A stretch of 23,854 bases of DNA, taken from positions 1-23,854 of the forward strand of contig DNKR01000051.1 of the NCBI GenBank assembly GCA_003497135.1. Reading direction: 5' to 3'. A program made the translations under genes and the position numbers. The notes under the pieces were generated by a model. That model did not search any database, was not told the origin of the DNA, and saw nothing but the letters and a program-made list of their open reading frames with translations. Positions 8,922 to 15,242 of the stretch are shown in pieces (position 1 is the first letter of the stretch; each line of letters opens with the position of its first letter). The stretch comes from Candidatus Uhrbacteria bacterium (GTDB lineage Bacteria > Patescibacteriota > Patescibacteriia > UBA9934 > UBA9568).

Positions 8922-8950
8922 AAAAACGGAACCCTGCGGCTCCGCTTTTT
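8922..8950 (-). terminator. Rho-independent terminator after the MscS-like gene
   Basis: On the minus strand AAAAAGCGGAGCC pairs with GGTTCCGTTTTT (one bulge, one G-U), ending in a T-run. It lies 22 bases after the stop of the 8973-9647 gene and separates it from the surface operon. Confidence 0.75.
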
Positions 8951-8972
8951 GAAAAACTTGGTTAAAAAAGAA

Positions 8973-9647
8973 TTATTGGCTTATGTCCTTACGCAATCGT
9001 TCTATAAACTTGGACGCATGTTCTTTGCCACCAAGGCCGAAAGCAAGGCCTCCTGCGAGAGCCAGCATGTAAACCAGCCCTTGGAACAAAATTGAGATAA
9101 GCTGCGGCGCAATGCTTAGCTGAACCAACGCGGCCATCAATGTGAACAGGAATATCGCCCACTTTACAATACCTGCGACAAAATTCGCTGATTCAAGCTT
9201 GGCGGCTGTCATTGCCGCGTGTACAAGATTGCGTACGAAATTCGCAAGCAAGATTCCGGCAATAAGCATTACAGCTGCGATTATCACATTCGGGAGGAAC
9301 AAGACGACTTCTTTTAAGTAGCTTGTAATTTGATCCCAACCCAAGATGTCTGTTGACGCAATAAGGAACACAACTATGAAGAACCACTTAACTATCCAGC
9401 CAAGAAGCGCGCCTACATTAAACGGAACGCCTGTTTTGCGAAGAGCGGAAGTTACCTCGAACTTGACCGCGAGTTCGTCCACATGTAGAAGCTCAACGAT
9501 CTTTATTACAACCCTTTTTAAGACCGAGGCCACAACGAGCCCGACAACGAACACGACTACTGCGCCTAAAAACCTTGGCAAAAACTCCAAAACGCTCACC
9601 CAAAGACTTTCGAATGATGTTTGGAGCACTTGTACGAATAACGGCAT
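8973..9647 (-). CDS. MscS-related membrane protein with conserved TM-helix repeats
   Basis: This 224-residue, very hydrophobic protein has about five membrane helices (near 22-41, 78-98, 117-138, 157-177 and 185-207). The repeated pattern of a helix followed by a short basic/amphipathic segment, and the closing GLAFGLGGKEHASKFIERLR, match the 'conserved TM helix' family related to small-conductance mechanosensitive channels. The final glycine-rich helix resembles the MscS pore helix. The beta domain of full MscS is missing, so channel activity is not certain. Its likely role is as a membrane pore or osmotic protection factor. The ATG start has no SD. A terminator follows it at 8922-8950. Confidence 0.8.
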   Translation of the reverse strand: MPLFVQVLQTSFESLWVSVLEFLPRFLGAVVVFVVGLVVASVLKRVVIKIVELLHVDELAVKFEVTSALRKTGVPFNVGALLGWIVKWFFIVVFLIASTDILGWDQITSYLKEVVLFLPNVIIAAVMLIAGILLANFVRNLVHAAMTAAKLESANFVAGIVKWAIFLFTLMAALVQLSIAPQLISILFQGLVYMLALAGGLAFGLGGKEHASKFIERLRKDISQ

Positions 9648-9711
9648 AGTGCTTTATGTTATGAATAAAAAATTAATAATAAATTATGCGCGTATCTTAC
9701 TGTATATAGTA

Positions 9712-10101
9712 CTACATTACCGGCTTTTGTTTATCCACACTTAGCTTTTGCGCATACGCAGGAGACAAACTGCCTATAACCCGCACAAGACGGCTTGCGA
9801 TTGCGCTGTCGCTATCATTCTCGCTCGCGCTAGCTGATAATAACCTCAATTTAAAACAAAACGACGCAGTGTTTGCAATAGCGGACAGCGTTCGCAATGC
9901 AGAAAAAGAACCGGAACCGGTGACAACAGCAACACCTTGCAGATTGCGCCACCCAACAGAGGAGCGTTTAAGATAAGAATTTATGCATTTAAAAAAATCA
10001 TCGTGCTTGCAATGATTAGCCGTAAGTTTGTTTAATTTTTTGCCATCGAATATTCCAAGAACCAATTCATTTTTTACAGGGCTTCGCATGTAAAGAATCA
10101 T
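9712..10101 (-). CDS. tsaB: Miniature TsaB-like protein (threonylcarbamoyladenosine modification)
   Basis: TsaB is the partner of TsaD in the enzyme complex that makes t6A37 on tRNA. At about residues 56-77, GVAVVTGSGSFSALRT followed by an ANT helix matches the family signature (G-P-G-S-F-T-G-L-R), with G-S-G replacing G-P-G and S-A for T-G. The first 55 residues fit the beginning of the ASKHA fold. The protein is only 129 residues against about 220-230 for usual TsaB, yet its end (SPAYAQKLSV) resembles the usual C-terminal P-x-Y-x-R tail, so the middle seems to be missing rather than the end. It overlaps the upstream regulator by ATGA, so the two are translationally coupled. It could be a degenerate TsaB. 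Confidence 0.65.
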   Translation of the reverse strand: MILYMRSPVKNELVLGIFDGKKLNKLTANHCKHDDFFKCINSYLKRSSVGWRNLQGVAVVTGSGSFSALRTLSAIANTASFCFKLRLLSASASENDSDSAIASRLVRVIGSLSPAYAQKLSVDKQKPVM

Positions 10102-10760
10102 AACTGCGAATCAAAACGATTTATCATTACTATTTTTTCACTTTCAAGAATTGAATATAAAAATCTGTCTGTTACATCGCGTCTGTATAAAAATTCTTCT
10201 TTTGGCAAAACAGTATAATTTATATCCTTGCCGTATTCTTTTTCAAAAGCGCGAACAATCCGTTCCAACCCGTGCTGATTAACACTGCCGACCACAAGCA
10301 TGTCTGTCGGCACATCTTTTGCTCCGACAAAAGTTCCAGTGAGAGCAAGATAATGGATGTCGCCTTGCGATTGAATCTCTTTGGCTAAATGCTCTTTTGC
10401 AAGCAGTTTCATTTTTTGAACAATGGCTCGCAAGTCCTCAAAAAGAATAAAATCAGTGTTTGCTTTGAAGTATTTCTTTTTTTCTGCAGGACCGTACTCG
10501 TTTTCGTTTGCGGATTTTGAATCAACCAGCGCTCCGAGATCAAGAAGATTCTGCAGTTCGCGCCGAACTGAATTAAGTTGCGAATTCACTTTGCGCGTAA
10601 GCTCGCGCACAAAAAACGATTGATGCGGATTTTCAAAAAAAACATCCATAAGACGCACTCTTGTCTTTGACCCAAACAAGTGTTCAACCTGAAACCCTTT
10701 TGTTTTCTTGTGTTTAATTTGCGTCTTTGGCCTTTTTTGACCTTGCCTGCGTTTTGGCAT
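10098..10760 (-). CDS. Winged-helix regulator with nucleotidyltransferase-like domain
   Basis: A protein of about 220 residues. A basic N-terminal tail is followed by a winged-helix domain (about 25-95) with LFGSKTRVRLMDVFFENP, the HTH SFFVRELTRKVNSQLNSVRR, and the wing ending in KKKYFKAN. The C-terminal half (about 120-215) has ALTGTFVGAKDVPTDMLVVG, which resembles a degenerate MNT-type nucleotidyltransferase domain. This architecture recurs in Parcubacteria as an unassigned regulator. The ATG at 10760 is preferred over the TTG at 10784 because it removes a short non-conserved extension. It is coupled to tsaB by a 4-bp overlap and divergent from the 10839 gene, whose promoter region it shares. 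Whether the NTase-like part is catalytic is unclear; I see no GSxxxG-D-x-D pattern. Confidence 0.78.
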   Translation of the reverse strand: MPKRRQGQKRPKTQIKHKKTKGFQVEHLFGSKTRVRLMDVFFENPHQSFFVRELTRKVNSQLNSVRRELQNLLDLGALVDSKSANENEYGPAEKKKYFKANTDFILFEDLRAIVQKMKLLAKEHLAKEIQSQGDIHYLALTGTFVGAKDVPTDMLVVGSVNQHGLERIVRAFEKEYGKDINYTVLPKEEFLYRRDVTDRFLYSILESEKIVMINRFDSQL

Positions 10761-10789
10761 AAAGTGGATACAATAGGTATTCAATGATA

Positions 10790-10818
10790 TTGGCTAATAT
10801 TCCATCATTGGGTATAAT
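10790..10818 (+). promoter_or_regulatory. Sigma70-type promoter of the PP2C-like/propeller gene
   Basis: TTGGCT (10790-10795) is followed after 17 bases by a perfect TATAAT (10813-10818). The predicted start at about 10825 leaves a leader of roughly 14 bases before the TTG start codon at 10839. Confidence 0.65.
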
Positions 10819-10838
10819 GTACAAAACAATTAAATTTA

Positions 10839-13034
10839 TTGCAAGGTGTGGACAATCAACAAATAACAATCAAATCAGATTACGCGCAAGAAACAGCGCC
10901 TGCCGGCAATGCGTGCGCTTATGCGTGGATTTATAAAATTGACGATCTTGGCAGCATAATGTTCGGACTTTTGCACATAAGAACAAGGAGCCAGCACGCT
11001 GCGCGAATAGGCGAAATATTAGAAGAACATATTTCACGCGCGTCATCATCGTTTGGAAACGACACAAACGCCGGCCTTAGGTTTGAACAAGTGCTTGAAT
11101 CAATAAACGAAGAAATATCAACAGCAAGCAAAGAAGAATCATGGCTAATATCTCCAAACGAAATTAACGCTGTTGTAGGACTTGCAACAGACGGCCAAAT
11201 GCACTTAAGCGGCGTTGGTTCTCCGCTTGTGCTGTTTTTGCACAAATCAGAACAAAACAAATACAAGGTCTATGATCTTGCGTCAGGTCTTGCTAACGAG
11301 AACATGCATCCAACATGGGAAAAGCTTTTTGCATCGGTTCTTGACGGCGATCTGCATGACGGCGATGTCCTGCTTACAGGTCCAAAAACGATCAAACAGC
11401 AAATTCAACAAGAAGAATTGCAGCAAATAGCTGTTTCGCTTCCACCTCGCAGCGCTCTTGCAAGAATCCGCCAATATCTGCCAGCGCAAACTGATTTTGC
11501 AGCAGTCATATTGCAAGCAAGCATAACAAAAGCAAAAACAACAGAGGGCACGCAAGCGTCAATGCACGAGCTTGAATCAATGCAAGAGCGGACAGCGCGG
11601 CTTCTATCGGATCAAAAGCCGAGCGTCAAGGGCGTATCTGATTGGGCCAAAAGCATTGCGTCAAAATTAATGCATCAACGCTCAAGCACTTCGCAAAACA
11701 GCGGGCGCGCCATAGGAATTACAAAAAAAATCATAAAAATCACGCTAGCAACAATATTAGTTGCTTTTGCTATGGCAAGCGGAGCGTTTTTTGCGCTTTT
11801 CGCAATTGCAAAAAAAGCAATAAGCAAGCGCGCGCACAAAGCCGGCTCCGAAGGCATTGCGCTATCCGGCCCAAAACCGTTGGCGGCTGCAATGCGCAAC
11901 AAATTGCACACAGGACTTCTTGGGCTCGGACGCATGCATAAAACAAACAAATACATTGCTGTCGTGTTTGTTTTGATTTTGTTCGGTTTCATCGGCGGAA
12001 TTATTTTCTTAAACAGCCAGCAAGCGCAAGAAGATCGCCAGAGCGAATTAAACGCGCGCTTGCTTACAATTGAACAAATGAAAAACGAAGCGGAAGCGAG
12101 CATGATCTACCAAGACGAAAATCGCGCGCGCCGCCTGCTTGCCGACGCGTCAACCGCTCTAAACGAACTACAGGGCCCGGAAGCAGAGGCGCGAGCAGAA
12201 ACCATATCGCAATTGAGAAACGAAATTAATTCGGCTCTGGAAAAAGTCAGTCATGTTATTAAAATCAACTCACCTGTTGCAGTCGGCGCAGCCGAAGGAG
12301 CAAATCTGCAAACGGTTTCACAGATAGAAAATAATATATTTACGTTTGCGCAAGGCAACTCTGTCTACAAGCTCAACAGCGCCATCAAAGCATTTGAACA
12401 AATAACACAGCCGTCTGATTCAATTACAAATGCGATTAGATCATTTGCAGTCGGCCCTGTTTCTATTTTGCTTAATGCCGGCTCTGGTTTTTCTACTTTT
12501 GATCCGGGATCAAACCAGCTTCGAGACGCATCAATATCCGAAGGCGAAAGCGCTGATGCGACTGATGCGGTGTTTTATGCAAACAAAATTTACACGCTTG
12601 TGCCAAGCAAGAACCAAATATACAAGCACCAACCGGTCAGCGATGGTTTTGGAACGCCGACCTCTTGGCTGCAAGGATCGCCGGACATATCAAACGCAAA
12701 AGCGCTTGCAATAGACGGATCAATTTATATTCTTGCAAACAACGGTTCAATCACCCGCTTCACAAGCGGAGCCCAAGACGCATACAACTCCCCTGTTTTT
12801 GACCCGCCGCTTGATCAGCCTGCAAAAATCTGGACTGATTTTGACGCAAAGTATCTTTATGTTCTGGACAAGACCCGCGTAATCGCAATAGACAAATCAA
12901 CATCCAACATAAAAGCCCAATTCACATTCAGCGGAATCTCCGATCTCCGCGACATGATAGTGGACGAGACAAACAAAACAGTTTTCGTGCTCACAAACAA
13001 TGGCCTGTACTCTGCGCAGATGACTGGGCTGTAA
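10839..13034 (+). CDS. Large membrane protein: PP2C-like pseudo-phosphatase domain plus beta-propeller
   Basis: This 731-residue protein belongs to no family I can name. Residues about 20-228 look like a PPM/PP2C fold: INAVVGLATDGQMHLSGVGSP resembles the strand with the GDS motif, and HDGDVLLTGPKTI the later GD-LLL-SDG strand. However, the metal-binding aspartates are replaced (SDG is TGP, the final DN is DF), so it is probably not catalytic. Hydrophobic segments lie at about 299-324 and 372-392, separated by a strongly basic stretch. A coiled coil spans about 393-455. A beta-propeller-like domain of repeated short strands spans about 470-731. No ATG exists before residue 41; TTG (10839) or GTG (10848) is the start. 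No terminator is seen after it. Confidence 0.6.
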   Translation: MQGVDNQQITIKSDYAQETAPAGNACAYAWIYKIDDLGSIMFGLLHIRTRSQHAARIGEILEEHISRASSSFGNDTNAGLRFEQVLESINEEISTASKEESWLISPNEINAVVGLATDGQMHLSGVGSPLVLFLHKSEQNKYKVYDLASGLANENMHPTWEKLFASVLDGDLHDGDVLLTGPKTIKQQIQQEELQQIAVSLPPRSALARIRQYLPAQTDFAAVILQASITKAKTTEGTQASMHELESMQERTARLLSDQKPSVKGVSDWAKSIASKLMHQRSSTSQNSGRAIGITKKIIKITLATILVAFAMASGAFFALFAIAKKAISKRAHKAGSEGIALSGPKPLAAAMRNKLHTGLLGLGRMHKTNKYIAVVFVLILFGFIGGIIFLNSQQAQEDRQSELNARLLTIEQMKNEAEASMIYQDENRARRLLADASTALNELQGPEAEARAETISQLRNEINSALEKVSHVIKINSPVAVGAAEGANLQTVSQIENNIFTFAQGNSVYKLNSAIKAFEQITQPSDSITNAIRSFAVGPVSILLNAGSGFSTFDPGSNQLRDASISEGESADATDAVFYANKIYTLVPSKNQIYKHQPVSDGFGTPTSWLQGSPDISNAKALAIDGSIYILANNGSITRFTSGAQDAYNSPVFDPPLDQPAKIWTDFDAKYLYVLDKTRVIAIDKSTSNIKAQFTFSGISDLRDMIVDETNKTVFVLTNNGLYSAQMTGL

Positions 13035-13144
13035 GTTTTTGTTTTGAATACAGCGCAAAATTATAAACCCTGTTGCAATAAAGCGTACTCTATCAATACA
13101 GCTGTGTAAGATAGCAAAAATAATTTGGACAGTTTACAATTTCT

Positions 13145-13765
13145 GTGAATATCTATCTCGACGAGTCGTACAATTTTCAGAAGAATAAAGGCAAGATGTT
13201 TATAAGCATCAATGGTTTTGCTGTTCTTGATGACAAGGCGCTTCGTAAACGTTGGAGGGGCGTACGAAAACCATTTGCAAATATTAAACGGCGAATTCAC
13301 GCGACTGATTCCAATTTTGAGGAGCTTCGAGAAAAAAGTATTAAATTACTTGGAAGACATGACGTAAACATTCTCTCTGTATTCCAGCTGACCCAAGAAA
13401 TACCACATACATACTTTAATGAAAAAGAAATGCAATTTGATTCTGTATATACCGCACTTATAAAAAAACTCTTAACCGAGCTATCTATTGGCGAATACAA
13501 GCAAGCAAGAATAGTTATTGATGCAAGAAAGCATAAGGGTGGCGCTCTTGGTGAAAAGAACTTTCAAAAAGATATTGAACATTTTCTTTCAGATGAGTTT
13601 CCTACAACATATTGCATGTTCAAACTCACACCATCCTACGCAGATATATTACTTGAGCTAGCTGATTTCATATCAAATACATTCTACAAGGAATACCAAA
13701 AAACCTCAGACCATGTGTTTCAGAAGCTTGGATTTCGTCTGGTACAAATCAAAAACCCGCTGTAG
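13145..13765 (+). CDS. DUF3800 domain protein
   Basis: This 206-residue protein starts at a GTG. The N-terminal strand NIYLDES holds the DUF3800 hallmark D-E-S (residues 6-8). A second acidic strand, ARIVIDARKHKGG, lies at about 121-133, and the C-terminal helix YADILLELADFISN carries the conserved Asp (near residue 178). This arrangement suggests an RNase H-like fold, and DUF3800 proteins are often listed as putative nucleases linked to mobile or defence genes; the activity is unproven. The protein ends in IKNPL, and I think it is complete. There is no SD. No plus-strand terminator follows, so its mRNA would run through the antisense RNA candidate at 13751-13865. Confidence 0.75.
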   Translation: MNIYLDESYNFQKNKGKMFISINGFAVLDDKALRKRWRGVRKPFANIKRRIHATDSNFEELREKSIKLLGRHDVNILSVFQLTQEIPHTYFNEKEMQFDSVYTALIKKLLTELSIGEYKQARIVIDARKHKGGALGEKNFQKDIEHFLSDEFPTTYCMFKLTPSYADILLELADFISNTFYKEYQKTSDHVFQKLGFRLVQIKNPL

Positions 13766-13770
13766 AGCGG
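13751..13770 (-). terminator. Terminator of the candidate small RNA
   Basis: On the minus strand CCGC-TCTACA-GCGG is followed by G and five T. The T-run exists only in the minus direction, so it does not serve the plus-strand DUF3800 gene, whose last codons it overlaps. Confidence 0.6.
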
Positions 13771-13865
13771 ATCTCTGTAAGAGCCTTTTGGGAATATCTT
13801 TACTTCAAAGGGATGTTCCTAAATGAGAACGCCCTCCGCAAAGCTTTACCCTAAGGACTTATCTC
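13751..13865 (-). ncRNA. Candidate small RNA, antisense to the DUF3800 3' end
   Basis: A minus-strand unit of about 115 bases lies between a promoter (13872-13900) and a terminator (13751-13770) and has no SD-led ORF. By eye it folds as a rod. GUUC/GAAC flank an apical loop (13819-13834), with GGG/CCC on either side, and an outer stem forms between AAG-CCUU-GGG near the 5' end and CCC-AAGG-CUU nearer the 3' end. A small CUCU/AGAG hairpin and the terminator follow. It matches no RNA family I know: it lacks the SRP GGAAGCAGC region, and 6S or tmRNA landmarks are not visible. Confidence 0.5.
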
Positions 13866-13871
13866 AATTAA

Positions 13872-13900
13872 AGTATCCCATAAATACATCATTATGTCAA
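13872..13900 (-). promoter_or_regulatory. Promoter of the candidate small RNA
   Basis: On the minus strand a perfect TTGACA (13895-13900) is followed after 17 bases by GATACT (13872-13877) with TGG just upstream, an extended -10. The predicted start is at about 13865. No gene other than the small RNA lies before the next terminator. Confidence 0.6.
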
Positions 13901-13980
13901 CATGTTGTATGTGTGAATAATTCTTCAAATTTAAGCTTGCACAGATAGCGGAGTTGCAAATTTTTGCTAAAAAATATTTC

Positions 13981-14028
13981 AAAAAAATGAGCGCCTTGCC
14001 AGAGAGCCGAAGCTCAATAACAAGGCGC
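13981..14028 (-). terminator. UUCG-loop terminator of the GC-rich orphan gene
   Basis: On the minus strand GCGCCTTG (14021-14028) pairs with CAAGGCGC (13991-13998). Inside is a second hairpin, GAGC-TTCG-GCTC (14004-14015), an unusually stable tetraloop. TCA and seven T follow. It lies about 20 bases after the stop of the 14049-14585 gene. Confidence 0.85.
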
Positions 14029-14048
14029 GCGTTGATCGTGCGGTCCGC

Positions 14049-14585
14049 TCATGGAAAGAAGGATTGCATGGACTCCCTCTGGTAGCGCTCGAACATCTTG
14101 TTGTTGCTCGCGGCCAAGATGCTATTGAGAGCGCCCATGTCAATGAAGTCATACCACTGCGCAATGAACAAGCAGATTGCCTCGTCCTCGTGCTCGGAAA
14201 AGCCGGAAAACGAGAAGATAAGGCCGTCACCGCACCGGATTGCGCCGCCGGTCTTGTGGTTCATGCGGTCACGGTCGCTCACATCACGGCTCTGCCAACT
14301 TGAGATGTCGCCAGGCCGAGAACCAAGCCGAGCCGCCTTCTCATTGGCAAAGCGCATGTACTTCAGGAATCGCTCGGCAGAGACCATGCCAACAGCGAAA
14401 CCAACGATAGGAACCGCGGACCCGGAGTTCGGATCCTTGCGCCAGAATGCAAACCAGCCTCCTGTGCGCAGTTTATCGCGAACAGTTGCGTGCTGGACGA
14501 CAGTGCCAGTGACGAAGAAGTTGATGACCGAGAAAAGCGTTTCCACGGCCTGTATCGGGGTGCAGTCAACAAGTTCGCTTTTCAT
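14049..14585 (-). CDS. Orphan GC-rich protein of unknown function
   Basis: I do not recognise this 178-residue protein. It has no signal peptide and no clear membrane helix; it is mixed alpha/beta with a basic middle region. The segment around GGAIRCGDGLIFSFSGFSE, followed by an acidic helix (HEDEAICLFIAQW), faintly recalls the GlcG/HbpS fold, but this is weak. Codons favour G or C in the third position more than those of its neighbours. It has consensus signals: AAGGAGG with 5-base spacing before ATG, a TTGACA/extended -10 promoter, a 5'-UTR hairpin and a UUCG-loop terminator. It therefore stands alone as a monocistronic, probably well-expressed cassette. These features suggest transfer or a special expression class. 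It is real as a gene; its function is unknown. Confidence 0.8.
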   Translation of the reverse strand: MKSELVDCTPIQAVETLFSVINFFVTGTVVQHATVRDKLRTGGWFAFWRKDPNSGSAVPIVGFAVGMVSAERFLKYMRFANEKAARLGSRPGDISSWQSRDVSDRDRMNHKTGGAIRCGDGLIFSFSGFSEHEDEAICLFIAQWYDFIDMGALNSILAASNNKMFERYQRESMQSFFP

Positions 14586-14590
14586 TCTTT

Positions 14591-14597
14591 CCTCCTT
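14591..14597 (-). promoter_or_regulatory. Consensus Shine-Dalgarno of the orphan gene
   Basis: AAGGAGG on the minus strand, with AAAGA between it and the ATG at 14585. It fixes the start of the orphan gene and is exceptional here, because most neighbouring genes have no SD at all. Confidence 0.85.
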
Positions 14598-14607
14598 GGA
14601 GTTGGTT

Positions 14608-14631
14608 GCCCTACATCTTGCAAGATCGGGC
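14608..14631 (-). promoter_or_regulatory. 5'-UTR hairpin / operator-like palindrome
   Basis: ATCTTGCAAGAT (14615-14626) is a perfect 12-base palindrome, flanked by GCCC and GGGC, which extend it to a 24-base hairpin. It begins at about the predicted transcription start of the orphan gene (about 14630). It could be a repressor site or an mRNA-stabilising 5' hairpin. Confidence 0.5.
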
Positions 14632-14636
14632 TTGAA

Positions 14637-14664
14637 ATATTAGCACAAACCGGAACAATGTCAA
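14637..14664 (-). promoter_or_regulatory. Strong promoter of the orphan GC-rich gene
   Basis: On the minus strand a perfect TTGACA (14659-14664) is followed after 16 bases by TAATAT (14637-14642) preceded by TGC, an extended -10. The predicted start is at about 14630, giving a 45-base leader with a hairpin and SD. Confidence 0.7.
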
Positions 14665-14680
14665 ACAGTGCATGGGTTCG

Positions 14681-14716
14681 TGTTGTAGGTGTTCAATATA
14701 TTGAACACCTACAACA
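14681..14716. repeat. 36-bp perfect loopless palindrome
   Basis: The half-site TGTTGTAGGTGTTCAATA (14681-14698) is followed without spacer by its exact reverse complement (14699-14716). It lies 16 bp upstream of the -35 of the minus-strand orphan gene and 39 bp upstream of the -35 of the plus-strand copper operon. No T-run follows on either side, so it is not a terminator. The inner TGTTCA/TGAACA half-sites look like a regulator binding site. Confidence 0.85.
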
Positions 14717-14755
14717 GATTTAACCCGATTGTTTGCATATTATTCTGATTTACAT

Positions 14756-14785
14756 TTGACCAAACTAAATTTTTTTTGATATACT
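14756..14785 (+). promoter_or_regulatory. Promoter of the copper operon
   Basis: TTGACC (14756-14761) is followed after 18 bases by TATACT (14780-14785). The predicted start at about 14792 is four bases before the ATG at 14796, so the first gene is effectively leaderless. Confidence 0.65.
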
Positions 14786-14795
14786 ATACGCACTT

Positions 14796-15188
14796 ATGAA
14801 ATCCGGTTTTTTCGCTAAAATTGCAGCGATTATTATTCTGCTTCAAACAGCGAGCAGCGGTTTTTTGATGATTCCGCACATTGGCGGCTATGCAATGAAC
14901 CATTCGTCTGAAATGGAAACCAGCGTTGAATCTTGCACATTAATGTCATGCGAATCAGGCCAAAAAAACAGCAAACAACAGTCGTGCGTTGAACATTGCT
15001 TGTCGCAAATCACAAAAGAAAAAAACGATTCTGTTTTAGAGCGCGATCAAATATTCAAAAAAAGTTTTGCAAAAAGGTCCAGTCCGGGCCAATGGCCAAG
15101 AACCAAGCATTTTTTGCATTTCAAAATACATTCACGCCAAAAAATTTCTTCTGTTGATACAGTCATCACAACCCAAAAACGCGAATAA
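14796..15188 (+). CDS. Small exported Cys/Met/His-rich protein, copper operon
   Basis: This 130-residue protein belongs to no family I can name. Residues 1-23 form a signal peptide or membrane anchor (MKSGFFAKIAAIIILLQTAS). Directly after it come possible metal ligands: H28, M34, H36, M40, C47, M50, C52, C64, H67 and C68, giving Cys-x4-Cys-x11-Cys-x3-Cys. The rest is basic and hydrophilic. It is the first gene of an operon with an HMA/SafE/cupredoxin protein and a Cu+ ATPase, so an extracytoplasmic copper-binding role is a reasonable inference; small DUF2946/CopL-like proteins play such a part elsewhere. The ATG is about four bases after the predicted transcription start and has no SD. The next gene starts 54 bp downstream. 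Confidence 0.7.
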   Translation: MKSGFFAKIAAIIILLQTASSGFLMIPHIGGYAMNHSSEMETSVESCTLMSCESGQKNSKQQSCVEHCLSQITKEKNDSVLERDQIFKKSFAKRSSPGQWPRTKHFLHFKIHSRQKISSVDTVITTQKRE

Positions 15189-15242
15189 CAAATGCGAAAC
15201 GCGATTATAGTATTAATTATTATTGTTTCGTAATTTTGTTGT

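Noticed and set aside
11675..12103. Long antisense frame inside the PP2C-like/propeller gene.
   Set aside because: The plus-strand gene has a promoter, a continuous domain pattern and normal codon use; the antisense frame is low-complexity and has no start signals.
13765..13854. Open frame in the -1 frame after the DUF3800 stop (ERISVRAFWEYLYFKG...), suggesting a frameshifted C-terminus.
   Set aside because: DUF3800 already ends plausibly at IKNPL, the frame is only 29 codons past the stop, and the bases are explained by the antisense RNA candidate. A search with the peptide would settle it.
13766..13977. Possible tmRNA, SRP RNA or 6S RNA in the gap.
   Set aside because: None of the landmark sequences of these RNAs is visible; only a generic structured small RNA can be supported.
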